A stretch of 64,000 bases of DNA, taken from Siderastrea radians. Lineage: Eukaryota; Cnidaria; Anthozoa; Scleractinia; Rhizangiidae. The DNA is taken from assembly GCA_964017195.1 (NCBI GenBank), contig OZ024890.1, positions 19,114,701 through 19,178,700 of the forward strand. Direction: 5' to 3'. Numbering within the stretch: the stretch's first letter is position 1; every line of letters begins with the position of its first letter. The notes below the pieces were generated by a model. The model saw nothing but the letters and a program-made list of their open reading frames with translations. It was not told where the DNA came from and ran no database searches. A program made the translations under genes and the position numbers. This document shows, in pieces, positions 1 through 12,400 of this stretch.

Positions 1-346
1 AGCCATAATAGTGAAATTGCCTATACAAGGAAAACCTGTAGAAATGGGATGCATTTCATGTGACCTGTTGGTAGACTCATAGGTGTTGCCTACTTAAAAG
101 AAAAGAATTAGTCTATCTATGAAAGCAGCTTACCAGAGATTTTAACGCAAAATTTTGAGCAATAATTTGTCACATATTTTTATCACGTTGTTATGCATTC
201 AAAAATTTCAAATTGGTGGTGATGGTTGTTCCACTAAAACGTGTTTTCAAACATTTAAAATGTTGGATTTTTTCTTTTAAAAATTGCTACTTGTTTGCAG
301 CTGCTATGACTATTTTGGATCCCTGAGTGGTCAAACGTAGACCTAC

Positions 347-425
347 CAGCAAACCATCTTCCATGAAGGGCTTTTGATGCACTTGCAGCAGCTTCAGCAT
401 TACTACATTTCACGTACACAGCGCC
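347..425 (-). CDS. RBM39: RBM39 coding exon 14 (UHM, RWF motif)
   Basis: 79 nt from acceptor TTTCAG to donor GTAGGT. It encodes GAVYVKCSNAEAAASASKAL then HGRWFAG. The Arg-Trp-Phe loop is the ligand-binding signature of U2AF homology motifs. The codon split G|GN and the missing C-terminal tail show that one more exon lies left of position 1. Confidence 0.93.
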
Positions 426-3400
426 CTGAAAGGTAAACAAAATGGTTAGAACAAAACTGTTCTTTCACATATACATTACACTCCCTCCACCTTATCCAAG
501 CACGATCTTTCCATCCCTGCTACTGACACCAACTCCCCGCATAGAAGCTTTATCCATAACGCTAATGCTGTTAGATTACTGAACAGCTTATCTGAAGAGT
601 CATTGTTGGGATATTCAAGGTTTTCAACGGCCGTGGAGAAAAACGTCTTTTGAACTCCAGAAAATAATGAACGACTGTGCTTTAAATTAAGTACTCTTTT
701 CAACGGTTAATCATAACTAAAAAATTCTCTGAATTCGATGTTCAACCCTGCCATTCACTAAGGCATTTGTGGAAGGGCCTGGATACTCCACACCAGTGGA
801 CACTATTCTGTCTGTAGCAGAGTGATTTTCCTAGCGGGTACAGTCCTGTTCTACGTGTACTACGTGTACTTGTAGGGTGACAGAGCTGAATAATGCACTG
901 CGCATGTTCATGACGTCACTGCTCTCCTCCACTCTTGTCCCCAGAGCTGCAATCCTTTCGGCCAGCACAACGGATCGCAGCAATTTGTGAATGAGTTACT
1001 GAATGTGTCAGTTTCTTGTTAATCGTTTTTAAAACGGACAATAAATTGTGGAATATTTTGTTCTTAATGCCGATTTAGTGCTGGGAGATGTACAACAAGA
1101 ATTCGGTGTCATTGGCGATATCATCAAGGTAAGTAAAGTTTTCGTTCAATAGAAATTGTGGTTGAAAAGCTTTTTATTTAAAGCTGTATTGTGGCAAGTC
1201 AAAGCATCGTAAAGCGGCTGTGTCACGGTTCATGAAGATACCAGTATTCTCTTACAATGAACTTTTAAAATTTTATAATTAGAAATTTTTAAACTTGTAA
1301 TAAAGCAAGTTGAAAGTTACACTAATACAAACGTGCTTAATGTTAATTCAACTAACAATGACCATAGTTTTTGTTCAATGCCGGTGTTGCCCCGTAAAAA
1401 CCAAAATCTTAATTTAAGACGTTTCTATTGAACAAAAGCTTTACTTCCCTCAATGATAATAATGTTATTGGAATTTTTGACAGTTTTCTCTTGTCTGAAG
1501 CGGTGCCATGCCATGTCTTTCTCGAATTGTTTTCTGTGGCATTGACAAGCGAGTGATTCAGCATTTGCTTGACCAACACGACAAAGTTTAGCCTGAGTAT
1601 CAGGCTTTCTGGGAGAAAGTCATTATAAATCGCCTTGGAATTCACTTGCCCATGGACTTCCACATTTAAAGCAATTTTCTTGGGCCGACACAAAAACAGA
1701 GGAAAAAACAAGTCCTACAACCAACAAAACACCACTTGCAACTTTTGCGATAAAATAAAGTGACTGGGACATGTAAGCACAATTCATAAGCCAAAATTTC
1801 ACAATTTTACCGATGAAAACAAAATTTCTTCAAACTGAAATAAGATGCAATATGGTATTGGCTGTCCAAAAACACACAGACTTTTCTTAACCACACAACA
1901 CTGTGCTTAACCAACGGGTTTGTTTACCGTATGGGAAAAGCCCACATATACCGGCCATTTTAAATAGCCCGCCAGGCCTGCCAAGTCTGCCAAGTCAAGT
2001 TCGTGCATGATCGCCCGCGTTTTGCACCGCTGACCGTTCAGCGTTATTCAGCTCTGTCTGGTAGGGTGCCTTCAGTATTGGTGGATTTGGGGTTCAGGCT
2101 CTCCCCCCTGCTCCCTTCTCCACTGTTCTATCAGTGTGGCATGGGGGCTAATGGCTGGGCTGCCAGGATTTGTCAGACATGGAAACTGTCTCCTTCTAAG
2201 AGTTGGCTGCCAACAGTGGAAGCTCCTGGATGTCCCAGGCACCTAACCTCCACTTGGCAATGCCATTGTTAATATTAAGTACTCTTTGATTGTTATTCAT
2301 GACTAGAACAAAATTTCTGAATGTGGCTGGCTATCAGTGACCACAATTTGAGCATTAACAGGACAGTGTAATTGGATAGTGTATGGGTCATGCCTAAGTA
2401 ACTGGTCAGTACGCACAATCACGTGTGCTGTAATGAGTCAGCTGCCCTTGATAAGTTCTGTTTTTACATATTTCTTGCAATGAAAACTCTTTCCTTTCTC
2501 CAGAAAGGTTTCTTGTTTTCACTTCTCAAATTTTATTACAGATATAACTAATTAGTAACAAGGCTTCATGTTGTCCAGTTGTCTGTACTAATACTACAGA
2601 TTAAACAAAGGGACTCAACACAGTCCTGCTGCCATAGATAATTTCTGAGCATTGTGTACTAGGTTCAGCACAGACCTGGTTTGAGTTCTTGTCCACATGA
2701 ATGTGAAAAACGTGGCCATATTTGGTGCATTCTTCCAACACATCATCTTGAATGTCTGCATCCCAGTCAGGGTCTTTTTCCCTGTTGAAATATATATATT
2801 TTTGGAAATTAAAGCTTGTTAACATGGAAGGAACAGTGCAAAGGGCGAGGCGGACTATCATAGTTTATCTGTAATACACCAGGGGTTTCAATAAAATTTG
2901 AAGTAGGCAGCCGGTTTGAGTAGAGTAACTGACTATATCAACAAGGGCGTTGAAAGAGACTTCCTGTAGTTACTTCAATTTAGGGGAAAAGTAGCCGATT
3001 TCTCTGAGCAAAATACACGTAGCCGATGCTTTTCGTCGGCCGTCAGTACTTATTGAAAGCACTGATACACTATCACAGTTTATAAAATTTGAATCCAAGA
3101 CTGGAGTGGAACACCTCAAGGACACAACAGTGGACTCTTGTAACAATTCCTGCCACTTATTCTCAAACAGAGTAAAGAAATCTCTTTGAGACAAGTTGGA
3201 CATTATAGCAACGTCTCCACATTTTAAGTCTTAAACAGTCTTACATGTATCTGTGTGCTGATAGGGAAGAAACCACCAATTACAAGAAGAAATGATTACT
3301 TCCCTATGAAGGAGAAGAAACAATAATATTATTACTTACTTTGTTGGATCAAACATATTCAGCAGCATAATACATGGTGTAGGAAGAGGAATTGCAACTG

Positions 3401-6400
3401 GTGCTGTCATAGCCTGTTGTACCCCAACAACTGGCGCTGGAACACCTGGCACAGCCAGCCCTATAAAACCAACATTTATTAGTTGTTTCTTAAACTGCAG
3501 CTAGCTAATGAGTGACAAGTTAGTTGTTTTTTACCAAAAAATTTAAAATTTTTCGACTCACCGAAGCAAAGGCGAGGGACCTACAAAGACCAGCTTGAAT
3601 GAAATGCAAAACTTTACGCCATCATAAATCAGCCTGCAAAAAGGTAGGGGGCCACCCCGCAGATCACATACTCGCAAAGAGCAGACCGCTGGCCACACTG
3701 TCTCGCATTTACCTTTGTCTAAAACTACATTTTATCCACATAAATGAATAAATAAATAACAGAACACAATCTTCTAGTTTGTTCCAATGGAATATTTTTC
3801 ATCTACAGGAACCTCTGAAAAGCTAATCCCATCATCCCTGTTCAGATGTTAAAAACAATTTTTATTCTACAGTATACAATGTTTGGCCCATTTCACAGTA
3901 TTTCTCCACTTAAAGGGTAACTTTTTAGTTGTAATTCAAGTTTTTGATACTTCTGTTTTTCACTAGAGAGCCATTTAGTCAAAGAAAAAGTTACTAACTG
4001 TTCAAACGTTTCACAACCGTTGTTTCCTATACAGTTGACTTTGCTAAATGAAGCCAACAGAATGCTTCCCATGATCCTTTTATTCACTCTCTCCATGTTT
4101 AACACCAAAATTTTTCAAAACACTAAAACCAAAACATCAACTTTCTCATTTTAAAGACTTCAGTCAAGTTGTGCACAGCCAAGTATAGTCAAGTCCGTTC
4201 ACAGCCCATAGTCACAGTGTGCAAATCTGAACCAGCCACTTCTTTGCATACAAAGGAACACAATCACTGTACAAACCTGCTGCATGCCCTTGAGACAACT
4301 TGGCCATAAGAGCAGCTCTTGCCGTGGAGTTTAGTTCTACACCACCCTTTTCATACTCTTCATCATCTAGGAATGAATATGAAGAAGAGTCTCCTCTTTC
4401 AGTTACAGGGCCAACTTTCATGGGTCTCCCAGCAAGTTCAAAACCATTCATTTGATCCATAGCTTGCCTGGCAGCATCAGCGTCTTTGAACTGGAGAAAG
4501 CCATAGCCTTTTGACCTTCCCGTTTCCGAGTCATAGATCAGCTGTACACTTTCCACTACTCCAAAGGGTTCAAATATTGCTTTGATCATTTGCTCTGTGA
4601 TGTTAAAATGCAGTGACCCAACATACAGTCTTGTTGGGCCAGGCGGGGCCTTTAGTTTTTCAGCCTCTGCAGCTGCTCTGTTCTTCTCTGCCTGTGTAGG
4701 CATCACCATTATAGGAGCACCCAAGAGTTTTTGACCGGACAGGTTTATAGCCTAAAAACCAAACACATATACATGCTGTAACCTTTAACAATTTTTTCAA
4801 ATAAAAAAGCTTCACCTAGAGTTACTTGAAACCTACATACTGTATAATTATGCAACTACTTGCACAGGGTTGCTTATAATTAAATTGAGCAGCCACAACG
4901 TTAATATAAAAAGCACGGGCTGGCACCATTTTGGAAACAGGCCACTAACACTGAAGCAACTAGACAAAACATCTTCAAACAAATTTGAAAAAAATCAAAA
5001 TAAGCAAACTTCTTAGAAAACTGTCAATTTTTTGATTGGTTTGTTTCATCACTAAAGGGGTTTCAGTGTTTGTATGGTTTTGGGTTGGCTTCAGGCACTT
5101 TTATAACATCCTAAAAGTACTCTTGATTATCATTTCTGGATGAGCTGTCAACTGCTTATGGATTAGTCGTCACTCATAGGTTCCCCTCAAACCATTCATT
5201 TAAAGGAACTATGTCACAGCGCTTTCATTCATTTTTCTGATATGAGAAAATTATTTTCTCATTAACGGAAACCTCAAAATAATAGTTTCCTAAGGTAGAA
5301 AAACACCAAAGAAGTAATAATTAACCAAAACTAAACAAGGATGGTTACAACTGAGGCAGATTAAGACGGATTATGAATGACAAACTTGAAAAAACTTGCC
5401 AGCTTTTTCAAGTTGCGTTATCCGTGACGTAGCTCCTTTAACTTCACTGCTTGACACTTGACTGAGCAACAAAACTTGGTTTGTGGCATTTCAAACCATA
5501 GGCCTAGTGGGGGCAAATGTGCAGCGTTTTTTGACCAAATTTTTCCGTGGAGTTTTTGGTCGATCGACCAGCTCGACGGTCCTTTGCATATCTGTCTTGA
5601 GTTTTGTCATGTTGTGTTCTTCCAGTTGTGTTGCGTTGTGTTGTGTTGCGTTGTGTTAGGGTTAGTGTTGTGTTCTTGTCTTTTCCCCGTTGTGTTGCGT
5701 TGTGTTGTGTTGCGATTTGCTGTGTGTATCGTTCTTGTCTTTTCCCTGTTGTGTTGCGTTGTGTTGTGTTGCGATTTGCTACTGTATCCGCTTGAGATTT
5801 TTCTACTATCATTTACCTTCGTTCCACCACAGGACGGAACAACTCGACCGACAGACAATGGCTTCACCAGCGCGACCAGCTCGACCAGCTCGACCAGCTC
5901 GACCAACGCCACAACATTAAGCACGTCTTCCATCGTGTGTTCTCCGAATCCAAACACCTTATTTTTCTGTTTAGTTTTCGCAATGCCGACTGTATTATAA
6001 ATCTCTCCCTGTTTGTTGGATCTGACTATCCGCCATCTTTGACAAAACTCCCCCTCACCTACTCCTCCCCAGTAATGAACCCCCTCACCTACTCTTCCCC
6101 AGTAATGAACCAGCTCGCTTCCCCTTGATGTTACAAAAACTTGACAGGCCAAACACGACTCCTGTTAGTCAAGATCGATAAAACGTTGACCTTCAAAGCT
6201 TTGCCCTAACGAGTACGGCTTTAAATTATCTCGGTCTTTTGACCAATTTTGCTTCTTGTGTTTTTGTAGTGGGTTTAGTTTGGAGGATTTTTCTGTGGTG
6301 ACTGAATTGAGCCGTTACAACTTAGGCGTCGCATTTTTTAAAACTTTGATCTCTAGGTCGTATCTGATCAATTTTCTAGTAACCGGTGAATTCTTGTGGC

Positions 6401-9400
6401 TCAAGCGCACTGTTTGTTATTCTCAGTTAAATTTGACTTCTGATCGTTTGTTAAGCGACTAAATGTGGTTTCTATGCCGCTTTCGGCATATTAGGTACGT
6501 TGAATCTGGCTCGTTTAGGAACTTGATAGAGTTTTTCAGCCTTTCATCTTTGTATTTGTGACAATAAAGGATCTGAAATATTATCTTCAACGCGATCAGT
6601 TAATTTCCCTGCTGATGTTTGTAACGCCGGGCCCGGCTTATTTGTATAATTATGTTGCAGGATGTTGTCTTTCGCATCACGGAGTGTGATCTATAGACCC
6701 TTTTCGTCATGAATCTGAAGTTGTAGCTTCTTTGTAGCTATGCAACATGTAGTAGGTGGCTGAACTCTGCTTCAGTCAAACATGTGTGAGTAAGCCCCTC
6801 TTGAAATTGAGAGTTTCGTATCTAGGAGCTTTATATCTTTCCTCCTGTTCTTAGCAAGTCTGACGACCGCGTGTTTGTGTATGCCAATATGGACGGGCAA
6901 ATTGATCCGTCTTGATTTAAGATGCTTTTTTCCTCCATGGTTTGTCTCAAGCAAGACTGTAGTTTCGATTCTTTCAGTGAATCTCTTCAGTTTCTACTAT
7001 GTTAAGGTTTTGAGGAATGGTAGTGGAAGCTGTTCTCATTTCGTTGAAAATGAGGTATGCTACCGTAAAGTACTCGTGGAACGGATCGAAAATGAAGGAT
7101 TTCTATTCGCTAATTCAAATTAGCCAATCTGGTTATTGCATTTTCGATCCTAAGTGAAGTTGTGTATTTTAAGAAGGTCTAGTAACGATTTTTCTAGCAA
7201 GTGAGATTTTCATTTCTGCCACGAGGGCCTCTTGTTGATTAGCACCGATGTTTTCTTTACTTTGTTGAACGCAGGAGCGTTTTCTATGCGTATTTGCCGT
7301 GCTTTTTTCAGTTTACCACTTGCGTTTTTCTATGCACATGTATTGTGTTATTCAAAACCTCAAAATAATTTCCTGGCATTTGGGAAGCACTTCCTGTACT
7401 GGCAGACAAACATATCACACTTTCGTACACCAAAATGGGAACAGCTTTAGTCGCCACCCTTTTTTCATGTACCTTAAGTTGGAACTGAAGTTGGCTAAAA
7501 GATCATGTCTTTAACATTTCGATATGCTAACAAAAGCCTAACTTCTTAAAGAACAATGTGAGAAATTTCGGGGCTTGATATAAGAAGCTAGAAGAAATTA
7601 GGCTAATGTGTGAAAATTCACTTGTCCTTACTTTATTGCAAACAATGACCCTGAAAAACTGGGCTAACGTTTGAAATTCACTTATTCGTAAAAAAAAGAA
7701 ATGACCCAGAAAAACTGACAACGTTTTGTTCTCCCTTAAAGAAAATCAATTGGCCTCCTTTATGTTAATGTTATAGAAGAAGGGATCCCTGTCATAATTA
7801 GTGTATATCAACTACATACACTAGTTATACATCATCGAGGGTTGTTGCGTTGCTCAAGTCGCGTCGAGCTGTAGAGATGTTGTCTGGCAGTGGGTGAGGT
7901 TAGTTGGGATGATCTATATAGCTGTCGCAAAATCGGATGCACTTCCGTACCGCGGTACGCTGCTACTCTTGCCTTATACATACTTATCACCCAAGCATGC
8001 AATGATTTCTATAGCTTTTCGTCACTCAGTTACCATGGTAACATAACTTATAATAAAAGTGTTCCCTATAAATTGAATGAAACGTCTGAGAAAACGCGGA
8101 GAAGGTAACACTAACACCTTGCCAATGTATACTAACGTTTGGATAACCTGTGCACTTTGAAACTATTACGATACAAACATGATCAGTGTACGGAGATGTA
8201 CTGAGGTATAGAAGAGGAAACTGGTCATTGTAAAAATCAAAACTATTACGTTACAAACACGCTCAATGAAGAAAAATTAAACTAGCCGTGAAATCTTGTG
8301 CCTTTCGTAACTTTAACAGGTGAAAATAAATAATAAATGCAAGTAAAATTAATCGCCGGATTGTGCTCTCTTGTTCGCACGTTACGGTACGATGCTAATG
8401 AGAAAAAACTATAAGATGAAAGAAGGATGTAATGCTCGCCTAGTTTGCTATGATGCCAGTGGAGAAACATAGGACATGTCGTTCAATATTTGTCGATGTA
8501 GTCGCTCTGTACCGTGCGGGGTTACGGGGCTACCACGGTACGCTGCTATAACTTGTCGCTCTTACTGTGTGGGGGTACTATTATTTCCTACGTCACTCTG
8601 CATAAGGCGATCATTCCTTGTGGGTGTACGGGGCTATGACGGTACGCTGTTCCTCCATTACTTAATTGATTGTAAATACTTTGTCATAAATTCTTAAAGT
8701 GGTTTTCACAGATGTTCTGGATGAAATCGCAATACTAAAGCCACTATACCCGTACGAAACAGATTACGTTCACGCAGTGCTGCTTTAGCGGCTATCAATG
8801 CCTACAGTGAGCACAACGGAAAGATTGCACGAACGCTGTTTTCATTGCGCTGCAGCAGTGACAAAAAATGACTGCATGAGTGCTGTAGAGGCGACATTGG
8901 GAGCTGCTGGAACGCTGCAAGAGAGCTACTGCAAAATAGCAACATGAAGCTTTATGGTAGATTAGCAGCGAATCGCTATAACGCACAGAGAAACGTTGAG
9001 AAGATAAGACAAATACTGAAGACAAATACTGTACAAACGAACTAACGTACAGAGAAACGCTGAGAAAATAAGACAAATACTGTACAAACGAACTAACGTA
9101 TGGAGAAACGTTGAGAAGATAAGATAAATACTGTGCAAACGAACTAACGTACGGAGAAGCGTTGAGAGATAAGACAAATACTGTAAAAACGACCTAACGT
9201 ACGGAGAAACGCTGAGAAAATAACTCAATAACTGCACAAACGAACTAACGTACGGAGAAACGTTGAGAAGATAAGATAAATACTGTACAAACGAACTCAT
9301 GTAACGTACAGAGAAACGTTGAGAAGGTAAGACAAATACTGTACAAACGAACGAACGTACGGAGAAACGTTGAGAAGATAAGACAAATACTGTACAAACG

Positions 9401-12400
9401 AACTAATGTACGGAGAAACGTTGAGAAGATAAGACATACTGTGCAAACGAACTAATGTGCGGAGAAACGTTGAGAAGATAAAACAAATACTGTACAAACG
9501 AACGAACTTACGGAGAAACGCTGAGAATACAAATACTGTTCAAACGAACTAACGTACAGAGAAACGTTGAGAAGATAAGACAAATACTGTACAAACGAAC
9601 GAACTTACGGAGAAACGCTGAGAAGACAAATACTGTTCAAACGAACTAACGTACAGAGAAACGTTGAGAAGATAAGACAAATACTGTACAAACGAACTAA
9701 CGTACGGAGAAACGTTGAGAAGATAAGACAAATACTGTACAAACGAACTAATGTACGGAGAAACGTTGAGAAGATAAGACAAATACTATGCAAACGAACT
9801 AATGTGCGGAGAAACGTTGAGAAGATAAGACAAATACTGTACAAACGAACTAACGTACGGAGAAACGTCGAGAAGATAAGACAAATATTGTACAAACGAA
9901 CGCGTGTATGTAGTGATATATACCGAGCCAAACGCGGCCGTTATCCCATTACTTAACGGCCTTGTTTCGCTTGGTATATAGTGATATATACCGAGCCAAA
10001 CGCGGCCGTTATCCCATGACTTCATGGGGTAACGGCCGCGTCTGGAGTTTTTCTCTATGCCGAGTGAAACGAGGCCGTTAAGTCATGGGATAACGGCCAC
10101 GTTTGGAGTTCTTCTCTATTTCGAACGAAACGAGGCTGTTAAATGATGGGATAACGGCGCGTTTGGAGTCGGCTTCTCTGTACTGAAGATTGGCTCGAAA
10201 GCCCTTGTCTTGCGCTCAGGAAAAAAGTCACCAAAGATTATAGATGGTGACCAGTATGCTTATGTCAAAGGCAGAACAACATTTGACGCTGTACCCTAAC
10301 TACTGGATTTGTGATTAGAGGAACTATCAGAATCGACCAAGGATAACATCAGAAGTAGGGTAGCTTCTGCTATACAATCAGCCTCTCTACCTGACAGTAA
10401 CTTGACTAAAGCTGAACGACAAGCACTGAAACGACTGAAAACCGACGAAAACCTTGTCATACTCTCCGCTTACAAAGAGCGATTGACTGTTGTCATGGAC
10501 AAATTAAGACAGACTATTATGACAAAATGGACGCACTTGTTAACGACAAACAGACCAGTTTTTTTATTTTTTATTTTTAAAGAACAACTAGTGAGCAGCA
10601 CACAGCAACATATCTCATTTTTTTCCAGCTGTTAATCTCGAGTATATGATTTAACTAAAAATACAATGTTATTTGTTGTAAAAGCTATTCTTTGAAGTAA
10701 CAAGGCCACTTCTGAAATTTTTGAATACTGCACTATTTTTTACACTAAAACTAAATTTGGGGATCTGTTCTGTGAATCTGAGCTCGAAAGGTCATTCCAG
10801 AGCACAGCTTTATTTATTTATTGTTTTTTTTTCGGGCTTCAACCTGTGCACATATTTGGTTTTGCAATGTTTCCATGTCCTGTCATTTAACTGTCAAGGC
10901 TTGTCAATCTCGTCGGATTATTGGCTGTTCGCTTGAATGAGCTTTGGCCCTAGCCTCCCATAGAAAGGCTTCTTTAGTCCCCTTTTGTCCTAGTTGTTTT
11001 GAGGAACGTTCAACCAATCAGAATTCACCTACTGCGCATATATTTGAAGGATAGAAGGAAAGACTTGTCACTCTCCGAGAAGATCACATTTCATTCAAAA
11101 TGGCTGCCGTGTTGTTTACGCGTGAATTTTCAAACTGGCAATAGCTCACTCTCGGAACGAAGGATTACCTTTTAAAACTAAAAAAACGAAAGAAGAAGCT
11201 CTAACAAACACTCGACAAGTTAAGCCATGGAATTTAGAGCTTTTAGAACGAAGAAAACATCTTTCGAGGACGAAGTGCCGTTTGTCACAGCAAAGGAAAA
11301 TCTTCCATCTCCAAAGACTGTTCGAGCTGCGGACTTTCTGGGAACTGCTCTAGCACTTCTACGAGTCTACGGTGGAGTAAATTACACGTATTATTGTAAA
11401 TTTGCACCAAAATAGCTTTTTAAGCTTAATTAATTGAGGGATTCTACGTATTCCTTACAGTTTTCGCAAAAGTTTTGAAAAACATACTCAGTTTGCATCA
11501 GTAAGTGCTCTTCAAAACAACTTGCACATGGAGCGAAATCGCTTGCGCGAAGCTTCCATCGAAGAAAGAATTGAAGGCGTTTGGTTTTTCAGAAACGAAA
11601 GAGACGGCCCAATGGGCATTTTCACCGGCCGTTCTGACCCACCCCACCCCCCAGGTTTAACAAATGTTAGCGCGATCCCGTATTTATACCAACCGGCGAG
11701 ACAAAAAGTGTGACTGTGTGACACAATGTTTTGACGATAGCGTTACTGGATGACGTAATGTTTAAACTCTGATGACTCAGCTTATCTTTCTTATCGCTCT
11801 TATTTATTCTGCTGAAGATGCAAATTCAACCCAAACGTTGCATGTCGGTATAAATTCGCCCACAACTGAGAATGCTTTCACAGAGACGACGAAATATTTA
11901 CTGTTTTTCCTAGACCGTGAATACAAACAGCGAGCATAGCAGTAGATGCTTGATAAACACGAACTCGAGCAGATCGTCAGAGTCTGGGGCACGTTAGGGA
12001 CGGTTCATTATTTGTGGGGATGACCGGGTCGGGTAAAGAGTGACAGGGCCATAAAAAAATTATGGTCCTGAAACGGCGTACTTCAATTTTTTTTAAGCAA
12101 AAGACCGGGTTCTGAAAAAAAAAAAACTGTCCTTTATGAAAACAGTAGGCCACTTAAAAAGTCTGAATACTGATTAATGTACCATCCTGCAGCAGTGCTG
12201 GAAGTAACAGTCGGTGATCAGACATTGTCCCACCAAATTTCGAAATTTTCCGACCAATTTTGTCATATGGTCTGACGTGATATCCGAACACGAAAAACGT
12301 CGTAGCTTTTTCCCTTGAAGATCTCGTTCAGCAATTCGATTTGCTTCGAACCATATTCAAATGACAACTGATACAGCTCGACATGTTTTGTTTAGCTGCA

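Noticed and set aside
8795..10025. Long minus-strand frames with VRLYSICLIFSTFLRTL-type repeats
   Set aside because: They arise because the 51 bp satellite period is divisible by three. The same DNA gives repeat frames in several registers and on the other arm in inverted form, and no start context or splice signal supports a gene.
10402..10635. A 77-codon gene
   Set aside because: It is the frame-shifted remnant of a Penelope-like element. The homologous sequence continues in another frame after the shift.
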